A DNA stretch of 64,000 bases, from positions 1-64,000 of the forward strand of contig JAFROL010000001.1 in NCBI GenBank assembly GCA_017429685.1. Direction: 5' to 3'. The position numbers were made by a program, and so were the translations under genes. Shown here one piece after another: positions 1 to 9,141 of this stretch. The DNA comes from Bacteroidales bacterium (GTDB lineage: Bacteria; Bacteroidota; Bacteroidia; Bacteroidales; P3). Below the pieces are notes generated by a model that did not search any database, was not told the origin of the DNA, and worked only from the letters and a program-made list of their open reading frames with translations. Each line of letters opens with the position of its first letter. Position 1 is the stretch's first letter.

Positions 1-333
1 CAGCAAGCCGACGACCACCAATGCCGGACCCAGCACGCGCCCGCCCCACTGGGCGATGCCCTGCTGCAGTCCGAACACCGACGCCCCTTTGCGCAGCAGG
101 GCGATGAGCACGGTGCCGAGCACGGTGTAGGTCACCACCCGTCCCAGGGTGTAGAGGATTCCGTTCCAGAACACGCGGCGGCGGTTCTCCACATCCTTGC
201 CGATGTAGCCGATGGCCGCTATGTTGGTGGCCAACGGACAGGGCGAGATGGCCGTCAGCAGCCCCAACAGCAGAGCTGTCAGCACCGGCGTGGTGCTGCT
301 TTCAAGCATCGAATTAATCCATTCCATAGTCAT
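1..333 (-). CDS. ArsG-like / DsbD-CcdA-like membrane permease, N-terminal part
   Basis: Partial gene running off the left edge; only the first 111 codons are present. The protein begins MTMEWINSML and has hydrophobic segments with the motif AISPCPLATN near residue 30, typical of the CcdA/DsbD and sulfite-exporter-like fold. The start at 333 overlaps the stop of the upstream ArsF-like gene as ATGA, which decides the start and implies translational coupling. In Bacteroidota this pairing matches the ArsF/ArsG families (named from the Shewanella arsEFG aromatic arsenical efflux genes). Role in arsenical export is an inference from family pairing; a general thiol-redox relay across the inner membrane is the alternative. 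Confidence 0.7.
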   Translation of the reverse strand, partial: MTMEWINSMLESSTTPVLTALLLGLLTAISPCPLATNIAAIGYIGKDVENRRRVFWNGILYTLGRVVTYTVLGTVLIALLRKGASVFGLQQGIAQWGGRVLGPALVVVGLL

Positions 334-749
334 TGCAGCATTTGGTCGATACTGTGGCGCAGCTCCGCCTTGAATTTGTCGGGGTTCGAACGGGCATTGG
401 CGAAAGCCATCTCCGTCAGGTTCTCACGCCTGTCGCCTTTGGCCACAAAGAGCGACGACCAGCTGACCTCGTAGCTCGCGGCCAACGGCTCGTTCTCCCG
501 CTGCGAGATGTCCACCACTTGCATCGCAAGGCGTCCCTCTTTTTTTGCATCGGCATACTCGTCCGTCACCTCGCGTGCCAGTTGCTCGATGGCGCGACAG
601 GTGGCACATCGTTGTTTGCCGTGGAAGTAGATGACCTCCACCTTTTGCGGATCCGTTCCGACCGCTACGGCCGCAGGTGCTTCCGCTTGTCTCGTTCCGC
701 AGCCCCAAAGCAGCAGGGCCGCCAATGTTGTCAGGATTGATTTCTTCAT
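330..749 (-). CDS. ArsF-family thioredoxin-like lipoprotein
   Basis: A 139-residue exported protein. The N-terminus has a lipoprotein signal (LAALLLWGC, cysteine at residue 17). The body has a thioredoxin-like start, VEVIYFHGKQRCATCRAIE, with a CATC redox pair around residue 50. This pattern is the hallmark of the ArsF-type family (nitrophenyl compound nitroreductase subunit ArsF family in current nomenclature). It likely works with the coupled ArsG-like permease, passing electrons or handling arylarsenicals at the membrane; that function is inferred. Upstream lie two TGTTCG-N8-CGAACA palindromes that look like operators, so expression is probably controlled by a metalloregulator that is not in this window. 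Confidence 0.7.
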   Translation of the reverse strand: MKKSILTTLAALLLWGCGTRQAEAPAAVAVGTDPQKVEVIYFHGKQRCATCRAIEQLAREVTDEYADAKKEGRLAMQVVDISQRENEPLAASYEVSWSSLFVAKGDRRENLTEMAFANARSNPDKFKAELRHSIDQMLQ

Positions 750-781
750 TTTTTTGATGTTTTGAGTGTTTTACTTATACT

Positions 782-801
782 TGTTCGTTATTCTACGAAC
801 A
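782..801. promoter_or_regulatory. Operator-like palindrome 1 (TGTTCG-N8-CGAACA)
   Basis: Inverted repeat TGTTCGT-N6-ACGAACA, 33 bp upstream of the ArsF-like start codon. The same half-sites and the same 20-bp span recur at 853-872, 71 bp further upstream. The shape matches operators bound by ArsR/SmtB-type dimers. The regulator gene is not in the window. Confidence 0.65.
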
Positions 802-852
802 TATAATATGCAGTCAATCAATGTTTAAACCGATTCTTCGATGATGTTATTA

Positions 853-872
853 TGTTCGCAAATATACGAACA
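853..872. promoter_or_regulatory. Operator-like palindrome 2 (TGTTCG-N8-CGAACA)
   Basis: Second copy of the TGTTCG-N8-CGAACA palindrome upstream of the ArsFG-like pair, with spacer cAAATATA-like and AT-rich surroundings. Spacing between the two centres is 71 bp, close to seven helical turns, so dimers could sit on the same DNA face. Confidence 0.6.
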
Positions 873-1203
873 ATATTTAAACTGCCAAATATTTTTTCAA
901 AAAAAAACACCAAATAACCAACCGATAATTGCTGTCGCAACAGGTATTAACGGATAATTACACGGCAATTGACGTTATGTCTTGAGCTGGACGACGATTA
1001 CATCCTCTTTGTGCAAACTGAACTGAATCTCCGCCCAAGAAAACTTTTGAACTTCTCCTCCCCGAAACAAAAATTCTTACTATCATTCCACAACAGTGTT
1101 GCACTTGATAGTTGAATCTACGAATCGAGTTTTTTGGCTTCGGCATACAATAAAAAAGGCAAAAATGAGTTTAGGATATTAAAGATAATACCGATAGCGA
1201 ACT

Positions 1204-1719
1204 ATGCCAATGTTTTACACACCCAAGCCTCGCCAATTCCACTACAAGCCAAGGTTCTACGACCCCGAGCGCGAGGACTGGGAAACTCTGAAGAAAAAAT
1301 ACAACCTGGACGGCCAGCCGTCGCCCGACGGCCGTGCCAATGCTGCCGATACGGCAGCTGCCAGCGCTGAGAAACCGTATGACGGCGAGACGCAGAGCAC
1401 TGACGACAAGGACCTTGAATACTTCCAACGCAGGCTTCGCGACATTGAGCGCAAAGAGCGTCAGGAGAAACAGAAAATCGGCCTCGCCGACCTGTTTCGC
1501 AAACGCGAACGGCCTCAATTCCACTATGTTTCGCGCTTCGACGAGAACGGCAACCTGACCGAGACAGCCGCTACAACCCCGAGAGAGAGCGCTGTGAAAC
1601 GGCACATCACACGCCGTTTCGACGAGGACGAGATGGACCGATTCAAGCCCGTACCGGCAGGCAAGATAATGGTTTACACCCTTTTGGTCTGCATACTGCT
1701 TTATCTTGTTTTTGCCTGA
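1204..1719 (+). CDS. Conserved-type hypothetical protein with one C-terminal membrane anchor
   Basis: A 171-residue protein beginning MPMFYTPKPRQFHYKPRFYDPE. Most of it is charged and low-complexity with a likely coiled-coil stretch (about residues 75-100, rich in R, E and K). Two copies of a QFHY-P/V-x-RF motif occur (residues about 11 and 102), the second followed by DENGNL. The C-terminus (about residues 150-171) is one hydrophobic helix, so it is probably a tail-anchored inner-membrane protein. I do not recognise a named family. It ends just before the panD promoter and is followed by a separate transcription unit. Confidence 0.7.
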   Translation: MPMFYTPKPRQFHYKPRFYDPEREDWETLKKKYNLDGQPSPDGRANAADTAAASAEKPYDGETQSTDDKDLEYFQRRLRDIERKERQEKQKIGLADLFRKRERPQFHYVSRFDENGNLTETAATTPRESAVKRHITRRFDEDEMDRFKPVPAGKIMVYTLLVCILLYLVFA

Positions 1720-1726
1720 AAAAATA

Positions 1727-1758
1727 TTTTGCCATTCCACTGGAATAGTGTATTTTTG
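1727..1758 (+). promoter_or_regulatory. Bacteroidota-type promoter of the panD operon
   Basis: A -33 element TTTTG (1727-1731) and a -7 element TATTTTTG (1751-1758) are separated by 19 bp, matching the Bacteroidota consensus. Transcription would start near 1765, leaving a very short leader before the panD ATG at 1774. Confidence 0.65.
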
Positions 1759-1773
1759 CAAAAAAATTTGACT

Positions 1774-2114
<341 letters not shown>

Positions 2115-2118
<4 letters not shown>

Positions 2119-3122
2119 AGAAGCGGCTGGGCGACATACTGAAGTTTGTGGTGTTTCTCGGCATTGGGATCTTCTTCATCTATTGGTTCCTGCTGAAACT
2201 GGATGCCGAAGAGAAAGCCGCAATCTGGCAGTCGTTCCTTTCTGCCCGCTGGGGATGGGTGTGGGGCGTGATGGCTATAAGCCTGGTGTCTCACTTTGTC
2301 AGGGCTTTGCGCTGGCGCCTGCTGTTCAAGCCGCTGAAGCACTCACCTACGGTCAACAACACTTTCGGAGCTGTAATGGTGACCTATCTGGCCAACCTGG
2401 CATTTCCGCGCCTGGGCGAAGTGATGCGCTGCGCGATGCTCCGTACCAGCGAACGGATACCGATGGAAAAATCGCTTGGCACAGTGGTGACGGAGCGCAT
2501 AATAGATATGCTGATGTTTGTTGTCATCGTTATGCTTGGCTTCCTGCTGATGTTCAGCAGCGTGAAGGACTTTATATACGATGCGCTTTCCCAGAAATTC
2601 AGTTCGCTGCCCACTTTGGCTGGCATTGCTGCAAGCGGCGTTGTCCTGCTTGTCGCCATTTTTGTCATATACAAGTTTTTCCACGACAAACTGATGAAAT
2701 TCAGCCTTTACCGCAAGGTGGTCGAAATGATACACGGTTGCGTGGATGGCGTGAAAAGCATTTTGCACCTTGGACCCAAATCAACCGTCCTGTTCTTTCT
2801 TTACAGCCTGATAATCTACTTTTTATATATAACCGGCGGATGGATTATCCTTGAAGCCTTTGCCGACACGGAACAACTGGGATTACAGACGGCATTTGTA
2901 ATATACCTCTTCGGTTCGGTGGGAATGATGATTTCGCAGGGCGGTCTGGGAGCTTATCCCGTTCTGGTATGGCAGGCTCTGGCTCTGTATGGCATTGGCG
3001 AATCGACGGGCCTGGCCTGCGGATGGCTTCTTTGGGGCTCGCAACAGGTTGTGGTTCTGGTGATTGGTCTCGCCTATCTGATTTATTTTTCGCTGCTTAA
3101 AAAGAAAGGGAACTCGGTATGA
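2115..3122 (+). CDS. YbhN/UPF0104-type integral membrane protein
   Basis: A 335-residue polytopic protein in the lysylphosphatidylglycerol synthase transmembrane-region (YbhN/AglD) superfamily. Features seen: N-terminal helix after [10 protein letters not shown], the signature [12 protein letters not shown], the [35 protein letters not shown] block, and a C-terminal [14 protein letters not shown] segment, all typical of this family. Members are lipid or glycolipid flippase-like proteins; the exact substrate cannot be told from sequence. Start at 2115 overlaps the panD stop (ATGA); the end overlaps the rfaE2 start (ATGA). Confidence 0.88.
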
Positions 3123-3613
3123 ATTTCCACGATAGCATAGATGCCAAAATACTAAGTCTCAGGCAACTGACCGACCGTCTCGCACTGTTGCGCCAACGCC
3201 AGCCCAAGCCTGTGGTGGTGTTCACCAACGGATGTTTTGACCTTGTGCATCAAGGGCACGTGGACTACTTGAGCCGGGCTCGCGACTTGGGCGACCTGCT
3301 GATTGTTGGTCTGAACAGCGATGCTTCGGTGAGGCGCCTGAAGGGCGACAGCCGACCCGTGTCGAACGAGACAAGCCGGGCCAGAGTGCTTGCATCGTTC
3401 GCTTTTGTGGACTATGTCGTTGTTTTTGAAGACGACACACCACTGAAACTGATAGAAAACATTGTACCCGACATACTTGTAAAAGGCGGTGACTACAACA
3501 GAGACAATGTTGTAGGGGCCGACTTTGTGGAACAGCACGGTGGACGTCTGGAACTGTTGAGCCTAGTGCCCGGCGAGTCGACCACAAGACTTGTAGAAAG
3601 GATAAAGTTATGA
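3119..3613 (+). CDS. rfaE2: D-glycero-beta-D-manno-heptose 1-phosphate adenylyltransferase
   Basis: A 164-residue single-domain nucleotidyltransferase corresponding to the C-terminal half of bifunctional HldE. It shows the TNGCFDLVHQGHVDYL signature with the HxGH motif (HQGH near residue 44) and the terminal VPGESTTRLVERI motif. It makes ADP-heptose for the lipopolysaccharide core. The kinase partner is not in the window. It sits in a four-gene ATGA-overlapping operon behind panD and the YbhN-like protein, so ADP-heptose synthesis is translationally linked to a lipid transporter-like gene. Confidence 0.92.
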   Translation: MNFHDSIDAKILSLRQLTDRLALLRQRQPKPVVVFTNGCFDLVHQGHVDYLSRARDLGDLLIVGLNSDASVRRLKGDSRPVSNETSRARVLASFAFVDYVVVFEDDTPLKLIENIVPDILVKGGDYNRDNVVGADFVEQHGGRLELLSLVPGESTTRLVERIKL

Positions 3614-4251
3614 AGAAGTTAGCACTATCGCTATTGACACTTATGCTCCTTGCATCTGCTGGCAATGCTGAAGCCCAGCACCGCAAGAAATCGCAAAAAG
3701 AGTTTGACCTGGAGGTTCGCGGCGGCATCAATTTTTGCCAGATTGACGGCGATGCGTCAGGGAACTACAACAAAATAGGATTTCACGGCGGTGTAAACAC
3801 ATCGTTTCCGCTGAGCGACGACGGCAGCTGGCGATTCGTGGTCGAACTGGGACTGACCCAAAAAGGTTCGAGTATCAATAATAGTTCGATGGAACGCCAA
3901 ATATCGCTGCTTTATGTAGAGATTCCGCTGATGCTGGTTTACGACCTACTTGACAACCAACAACTTCGCATCGGCGCCGGCATAGCTCCGGCCATTCTGG
4001 CCAAAGCCAATGTCACGACCAACGATGTCCACGACGCAGCTCATTCGGACAACTACAAACGGATGGATGCGCTTCCGATTTGCGCAAGCATAAGATACAA
4101 GTTCACAGAGCATATCGGAATAGACTTAAGATATTACAACTCAATGTTGAACACCGCCAAAGAAAACGGCAGCGGTACCTACCGCATCTTCCGTAGCAAC
4201 AAAGGCCAATTCAACCGTCTGCTTCAAGCTGGAGTGACTATAGACTTTTGA
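3610..4251 (+). CDS. PorT-family-like outer membrane beta-barrel protein
   Basis: A 213-residue exported protein. Signal peptide MKKLALSLLTLMLLASAGNAEAQ (cleavage after about residue 23), followed by alternating beta strands and ending in a terminal aromatic pattern, LLQAGVTIDF, as expected of a small beta-barrel. GGINFCQIDGD and EIPLMLVYDL are typical of the Bacteroidota outer-membrane barrel (PorT-like) family. Last gene of the ATGA-coupled operon starting with panD. Precise role unknown; it is not clearly the T9SS protein PorT itself. Confidence 0.8.
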   Translation: MKKLALSLLTLMLLASAGNAEAQHRKKSQKEFDLEVRGGINFCQIDGDASGNYNKIGFHGGVNTSFPLSDDGSWRFVVELGLTQKGSSINNSSMERQISLLYVEIPLMLVYDLLDNQQLRIGAGIAPAILAKANVTTNDVHDAAHSDNYKRMDALPICASIRYKFTEHIGIDLRYYNSMLNTAKENGSGTYRIFRSNKGQFNRLLQAGVTIDF

Positions 4252-4322
4252 GAAGAAAGTTTCAATATTAAATCGCACATTTCAACTGAATGTCTGCATT
4301 TTACATAGATATTTATACTAAT

Positions 4323-4330
4323 TAAATTTG
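4323..4330 (+). promoter_or_regulatory. Probable -7 element of trxB
   Basis: TAAATTTG fits the TAnnTTTG consensus and lies 26 bp before the trxB ATG. A matching -33 element is not obvious. Confidence 0.45.
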
Positions 4331-4355
4331 CTTACAAACATAAAAAAAAGACAAT

Positions 4356-5285
4356 ATGACACATACACGCTGTTTAATCATCGGATCAGGCCCTGCTGGC
4401 TACACGGCAGGCATTTATACCGGTCGTGCAGACCTCAAACCCCTGCTTTACGAAGGCATCCAGCCTGGCGGCCAACTGACAATCACGACAGAAATAGAAA
4501 ATTTTCCTGGCTATCCGGAGGGTATTTCCGGTACAGCAATGATGGCCGACCTGCGCAAACAGGCCGAACGATTCGGCACAGAGATTCGCCAAGGTGCCAT
4601 CAACACCATTGACCTGTCGAACCGTCCTTTCAAAGCCATCGACGACAAAGGTGAAGAGATTGAAGCCGAAACCGTTATCATCGCCACCGGAGCTTCGGCC
4701 CGTTGGCTTGGGCTTGATAGCGAGAAGAAATATTATGGACAAGGTGTATCGGCGTGCGCCACGTGCGACGGCTTTTTCTACAAGAATCTTGACGTCGCTG
4801 TCGTCGGCGGTGGCGATACTGCCTGCGAAGAGGCTACATACCTCGCCACGCTGTGCAACAAGGTCTACCAGATTGTACGCCGTGACGAGCTGCGCGCCTC
4901 GAAGGCAATGCAACACAGAGTGCTGAACAATCCAAAAATAGAGGTACTTTGGAACAGCGTGACGCAGGAAATCATCGGCAACGATATGGACGGCGTTGTC
5001 GGTGCCGACATCAAGAACGTCAAAACCGGCGAAGTGAAACGCCTTGACATAGCCGGATTCTTCGTTGCCATTGGCCACCAGCCCAACACCGCTTTCCTCA
5101 ACGGACAAGTGGAACTGGACGAAGCCGGATACATAAAAGTGCAGAATCCCAGCAGTGCCACCAACATTCCCGGTGTTTTTGCCGCCGGTGACGTCTGCGA
5201 CCCCAACTACCGCCAAGCCTGTGTGGCTGCCGCCAAAGGGTGTGTGGCCGGCATTGATGTTGAACGTTTTCTGCACCAAGCATAG
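4356..5285 (+). CDS. trxB: Thioredoxin-disulfide reductase
   Basis: A 309-residue FAD/NADPH enzyme that reduces thioredoxin. Visible features: FAD-binding GSGPAGYTAGIY near the N-terminus, the redox motif CATCDGFFY (residues about 132-140), the NADPH-binding GGGDTACEEATYLA, and the C-terminal VFAAGDVCDPNYRQACVAAAKG. Length is normal for the low-molecular-weight bacterial type. A 15-bp gap separates it from the porin-like gene downstream. Confidence 0.96.
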   Translation: MTHTRCLIIGSGPAGYTAGIYTGRADLKPLLYEGIQPGGQLTITTEIENFPGYPEGISGTAMMADLRKQAERFGTEIRQGAINTIDLSNRPFKAIDDKGEEIEAETVIIATGASARWLGLDSEKKYYGQGVSACATCDGFFYKNLDVAVVGGGDTACEEATYLATLCNKVYQIVRRDELRASKAMQHRVLNNPKIEVLWNSVTQEIIGNDMDGVVGADIKNVKTGEVKRLDIAGFFVAIGHQPNTAFLNGQVELDEAGYIKVQNPSSATNIPGVFAAGDVCDPNYRQACVAAAKGCVAGIDVERFLHQA

Positions 5286-5300
5286 CATAGCCTTTTAGCA

Positions 5301-7535
5301 TTGAAAAGATATTTGCATAGAAGCGGAATGATAATCCTGCTACTTTTTGTGGCAGGATTTATGATGCCGTTGCCTGTGCAAGGACAGACTCCGGTACGCA
5401 CAAGGAACTCTGCAGGTGCCAACAGCAACACAGTTTACCCGATAAACCCATCGACCAATTTCAACACCAACGACAACAACCCCGACAGCACGGAATCCCA
5501 AATGCCGCAAGGGATAATCTTCGATTCGGGCGAAGAGGCCGACTCGATACTAAGGGAAAAAGTATTGGCCATAGAGCCTGTTAGTCGAGGTGTAAAGATG
5601 CTAAACGTGGAGCATCCGACATTAAGCCCCACCGGTGCCCAGCTGTTCAATGCGGCACAGCAGATAGACGGCAATTACTACCTCGACCTCGGTGCTTTAG
5701 GCAACAGCCAGATAGCACTGATTCCTTTCCATATAGAAACATCGAAGCTCTGGTTCCAACTGACACCGGAAATACACCCTGTCTATCGAAGTCTGCTACA
5801 CAGAATGAAGCTGTACCAGACGCAGACTCCCTATACCTTACTCAGCTACAACAGTTCGCTGAACAAAGACTACCAGATTCACATCATCCACACGCAGAAC
5901 ATCAAAGAACGCTGGAACATTGCCTTTCTGTACGATCTCGTAAGTCGCGACGGCCTGTATACCAACAGCGGAGTTACGGACCACGTCATCGACATCACGA
6001 CGAACTACTATTCGGCCGATTCACGCTACCAGCTGCAAGCAGGGATAAGCAACAAGCGACTGCGGCAACAAGAATACGGCGGAGTGCAGGACGACACCAC
6101 GTGCTGGAACTACGACCGCGAATCGGGTGTGCCTGTCAATATGTATGCCGCCCAAAACCAATGGCGCGACATTGAACTATGGATTCATCAAAGTTTCAAC
6201 ACGGTTCGCCAGTTTGAACACATTAGACCGAAAACGATAAAGAAAAAAGACACAATCAGGACAGACACCATTACAGCACGCCAAGAATACGGAAACGACA
6301 GCGTACCTGGAATCATTAAAGGAGTGAACGTTGTAACGCAGGAGCGTGACACCATCATAGGCTACGACACAATCCAACCGCCGAAACCACACACTTACAA
6401 CACTGGCGTTTTTGCCCTCGATTTGAATCTGTCGCGCCATCGCAGATTTTTCTACGACAGCCAGGCCGACAGCTGGTTCTACAACCAAGGAGCCCTTGAC
6501 ACCACGTATTTCTTTGATTCTACGGCACATTACCGTCTTGCCGCTGAACTTTACTGGACCAACGATGCATATATGAGCCACCGTTGGAAAAATCCGTTTG
6601 TTTTGCTGTTTGGAGTGCGCCCCGAATACAACCGAGTGCAATACGCAACCGACACAGTCATTAGCAGCTATGGAGTGGGCGAGTTTACCGTATCGCCTTT
6701 TGTGCGAGCCAATTTCAACATCGGAAAATTCCACTTAATAGCCAATGCAGAAGAGATCAACGGCGGACGACGCACAGGCGACTATCGCCTGTCGGCACAA
6801 ATGGAATTAAACGGATTCCATATCGACGCACTGAGCGAAGCCATAAGTCCGGATCTTATCTATTATCACAACGAAGGATACTACGTGTGGCATTTTGCTG
6901 ACGACCATTTCGACAAGACTAAACGCCAGAAGGTTGGCATTGGTTATTCATATTCAAACCCCAAAGAAATGACTGGGGCGATACAGCAATTGAAAGCGAA
7001 CGCTTCGGCCTCGCTCATCAGCGACAACGTATGGTTCGACTCGTCGATGCAGCCCGTACAAGGCAACGGAAACACATTGCTGACGCAACTGGCGGTATTG
7101 ACACACCTGCGTTTTGGATGGTTTAACATACACCTTCAGGAAATGTTGCAGCACAGCAGCGACGACGCGGTGCTCAGAGTGCCCCTGTTTGCATCGAAAA
7201 ACAGCATATATGCCGACGTCAATCTATTCCACAATGCATTGCAGCTACAAACGGGATTTGACATTCGATACCATACAAAATACAAAGCCGACGGATGGAA
7301 TCCTGTGCTTGGGGCGTTCTATCGGCAAGACGATGTGGAAGTTGGCAACTATATTGTAGCCGACTACTGGATAAACCTGCAAGTGAAGCGTGCCAGCATC
7401 TACCTAAAAGCCAGCCACTTCAACGCACCTGTTGAAGAGCTGCTGAAGCTGGAACCAAATTATTTCAGCTTGCCGCACTACCCTCTCGAAAACTTCGGCC
7501 TTTACTGGGGCATAACTTGGAAATTTTTCAACTAA
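5301..7535 (+). CDS. Putative porin, large outer-membrane beta-barrel
   Basis: A 744-residue exported protein resembling the Bacteroidota putative porin family. The start chosen is TTG at 5301: it gives a proper signal peptide with basic n-region (MKRYLHRSGM) and cleavage near VQGQ; the first ATG (5328) would remove the basic residues. After a low-complexity N/P/S-rich linker (residues 30-60) the protein is rich in alternating strands with many aromatic residues, and ends LYWGITWKFFN, with terminal Phe-Asn. Probably a general outer-membrane channel; substrate unknown. Same direction as trxB and the DUF2147 gene with short gaps. Confidence 0.75.
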   Translation: MKRYLHRSGMIILLLFVAGFMMPLPVQGQTPVRTRNSAGANSNTVYPINPSTNFNTNDNNPDSTESQMPQGIIFDSGEEADSILREKVLAIEPVSRGVKMLNVEHPTLSPTGAQLFNAAQQIDGNYYLDLGALGNSQIALIPFHIETSKLWFQLTPEIHPVYRSLLHRMKLYQTQTPYTLLSYNSSLNKDYQIHIIHTQNIKERWNIAFLYDLVSRDGLYTNSGVTDHVIDITTNYYSADSRYQLQAGISNKRLRQQEYGGVQDDTTCWNYDRESGVPVNMYAAQNQWRDIELWIHQSFNTVRQFEHIRPKTIKKKDTIRTDTITARQEYGNDSVPGIIKGVNVVTQERDTIIGYDTIQPPKPHTYNTGVFALDLNLSRHRRFFYDSQADSWFYNQGALDTTYFFDSTAHYRLAAELYWTNDAYMSHRWKNPFVLLFGVRPEYNRVQYATDTVISSYGVGEFTVSPFVRANFNIGKFHLIANAEEINGGRRTGDYRLSAQMELNGFHIDALSEAISPDLIYYHNEGYYVWHFADDHFDKTKRQKVGIGYSYSNPKEMTGAIQQLKANASASLISDNVWFDSSMQPVQGNGNTLLTQLAVLTHLRFGWFNIHLQEMLQHSSDDAVLRVPLFASKNSIYADVNLFHNALQLQTGFDIRYHTKYKADGWNPVLGAFYRQDDVEVGNYIVADYWINLQVKRASIYLKASHFNAPVEELLKLEPNYFSLPHYPLENFGLYWGITWKFFN

Positions 7536-7540
7536 TAGCA

Positions 7541-8005
7541 ATGAAAACCAATAAAATAATCCTTTTTATCCTTTCTCTGCTGCCATTGCAGATGGTTTAT
7601 TCGCAAACCGAAAACCGTGCCGATGCCATTTGCGGCACCTATCGCGTAGAATCGCCCGTGAGCGACGATGTGGTGAAAATCAAAATCTACCGTGCCACCA
7701 ATGGGAAATACCAAGGAAAATTCGTTTGGCTCAGTAAACCCAATAATCCTGACGGTACACCACGCACCGACATAAACAATCCAGACCCCAAAAAGCGCAA
7801 CCGAACAGCGGACCAAATCGTTGCCGTGTGGAACCTGACCTACAATGACGGCGAATGGGTGGAAGGACTTATCTACGACCCTACCAGCGGCAAGACCTAC
7901 GGCCTGAAAGGCAAGAAAGCGAAAAACGGGAAAGATATGGAAATGCGCTATTACATCAAAAAGCCCATCATAGGCCTTACCACGACCTGGGTTCGCGAGA
8001 ACTAA
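7541..8005 (+). CDS. DUF2147 family exported protein
   Basis: A 154-residue protein with signal peptide (MKTNKIILFILSLLPLQMVYSQ). The mature part matches DUF2147: CGTYRVESPVSDDVVKIKIY, then WNLTYNDGEWVEGLIYDPTSGKTYG and a C-terminal TTTWVREN. The family is a small periplasmic beta-barrel of unknown function. The ATG at 7541 is preferred over an in-frame upstream ATG at 7517 that lies within the porin-like gene. The 3' end overlaps the stop of the convergent gene by four bases. Confidence 0.82.
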   Translation: MKTNKIILFILSLLPLQMVYSQTENRADAICGTYRVESPVSDDVVKIKIYRATNGKYQGKFVWLSKPNNPDGTPRTDINNPDPKKRNRTADQIVAVWNLTYNDGEWVEGLIYDPTSGKTYGLKGKKAKNGKDMEMRYYIKKPIIGLTTTWVREN

Positions 8006-9096
8006 CGCAACGTGACTCGCGTGAAAGTGTGCGAATAGCCCAACATCAAAGTCAACAATCCGACAGAGCCTATTCGCTGGTTTTGCAAAGTGCTAACAAA
8101 ACGAGGAGGAGTCACCGAATAGCGACCGTCAAGATAGATTTGATTACGCTTGTCGGCACGCCAGACAAGCTGCATACCGGCTGAAGCTGTGATCAGGAAA
8201 TTGGACTGGTTGTCGAGTCTGGCGACAACGCCAGCGCCCAGATAGGGTCTTAGCAGAAAACGAGGATTGTAATTGTCGTAAAAGAAATAAGAGACCGGAT
8301 CAATCATAATGTCGCCCCTGACATTGTAAAAAGAAAAATAGTCGTCGCCTGTCTTGGCATAAAGGCCAGTGGCACACAGACGTATTTGCCAAAACGACGT
8401 AAGGCGCTTTCCTATTCCAAACTCAAAATTCGGGGTAAGCAACGACAGGCGCTCACTAAAAGAACCCATATCCCCGTAATTGACCGAGCATCCGCCCAAG
8501 GCAATATTGAAAAACCAGTCATCCGCAAACGACTTGGTTTCAAACCGCGAGCGGCTTCGAGTCGGGTTGGAAGCTATGTCATACACAACTCCAACGCTTA
8601 GAGACGACAGCAAAGTGGCCGATTCGTTATTGTCGAATTCTGATGGATGCGCCATTGCGGCAATTTCACAATAAAGACGCCAATTCTCAGAAAAACGATA
8701 CTCCAACCCCGCTCCTATTGTGGCACAGAAATCATTGTCGCCCTGCGTATGCACAATACCGCCTCCAAGAAGAAGATAGCTGCGAAAGTTGTCACTGGGA
8801 TTCCGCCCCTTAAGGGCCGAAAAGACATCTACCATCAAATCGGCGTGACCATAGTAATATGTTTGCATACCGGCATTGCAAGGAACAAAGTTGACATCGA
8901 CAATGCCTCGAAAAGCCGTAGTGGAAATGACCCATTTCCCAAAACCAGCCTTGGCACTTGCTCCCAAAGAGCCGGCATAATAGGAGGGTCCGACACCAAG
9001 AGAAACGAAACTGTTTCTAAAAAGCTCGCCCCCCTGTGCCACGGCATACGTCGGAAACAGGGCAACAAAAAACAATATGATTTTAAAGTACCGCAA
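8002..9096 (-). CDS. Outer-membrane beta-barrel protein, unknown function
   Basis: A 364-residue exported protein; signal peptide MRYFKIILFFVALFPTYAVAQ. It appears to have two similar barrel-like halves (about residues 22-180 and 185-364), each with SLGVGPSYYAG / NIALGGCSVNYGD-type opening strands followed by a GGG- or GAG-rich strand (YLLLGGGIV; YLGAGVVARL). The C-terminus is LMLGYSHTFTRVTLR. Family not recognised beyond the barrel fold. It follows the trigger factor terminator and converges on the DUF2147 gene. Confidence 0.7.
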   Translation of the reverse strand: MRYFKIILFFVALFPTYAVAQGGELFRNSFVSLGVGPSYYAGSLGASAKAGFGKWVISTTAFRGIVDVNFVPCNAGMQTYYYGHADLMVDVFSALKGRNPSDNFRSYLLLGGGIVHTQGDNDFCATIGAGLEYRFSENWRLYCEIAAMAHPSEFDNNESATLLSSLSVGVVYDIASNPTRSRSRFETKSFADDWFFNIALGGCSVNYGDMGSFSERLSLLTPNFEFGIGKRLTSFWQIRLCATGLYAKTGDDYFSFYNVRGDIMIDPVSYFFYDNYNPRFLLRPYLGAGVVARLDNQSNFLITASAGMQLVWRADKRNQIYLDGRYSVTPPRFVSTLQNQRIGSVGLLTLMLGYSHTFTRVTLR

Positions 9097-9110
9097 AATC
9101 AGATATAAGA

Positions 9111-9140
9111 AAAAGAGACGGCTGATTTGCCGTCTCTTTT
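9111..9140 (-). terminator. Intrinsic terminator of tig
   Basis: A perfect 12-bp stem (AAAAGAGACGGC / GCCGTCTCTTTT) with a 6-nt loop directly after the tig stop codon; on the reverse strand it ends in a U-rich run. The flanking A-run makes it potentially bidirectional. Confidence 0.88.
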
Positions 9141-9141
9141 A

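Larger units (their letters stand above)
750..1203. other. Intergenic region with ArsFG operators
   Basis: 454 bp without a convincing gene. It is AT-rich, separates the reverse ArsFG pair from the forward genes, and contains two identical-geometry palindromes (782-801 and 853-872). Short open frames here lack family features and are not called. Confidence 0.7.

Noticed and set aside
1134..1370. Short frames in the ArsF to 1204 spacer
   Set aside because: They overlap the better-supported 171-residue gene or lack any signal peptide, motif or promoter.
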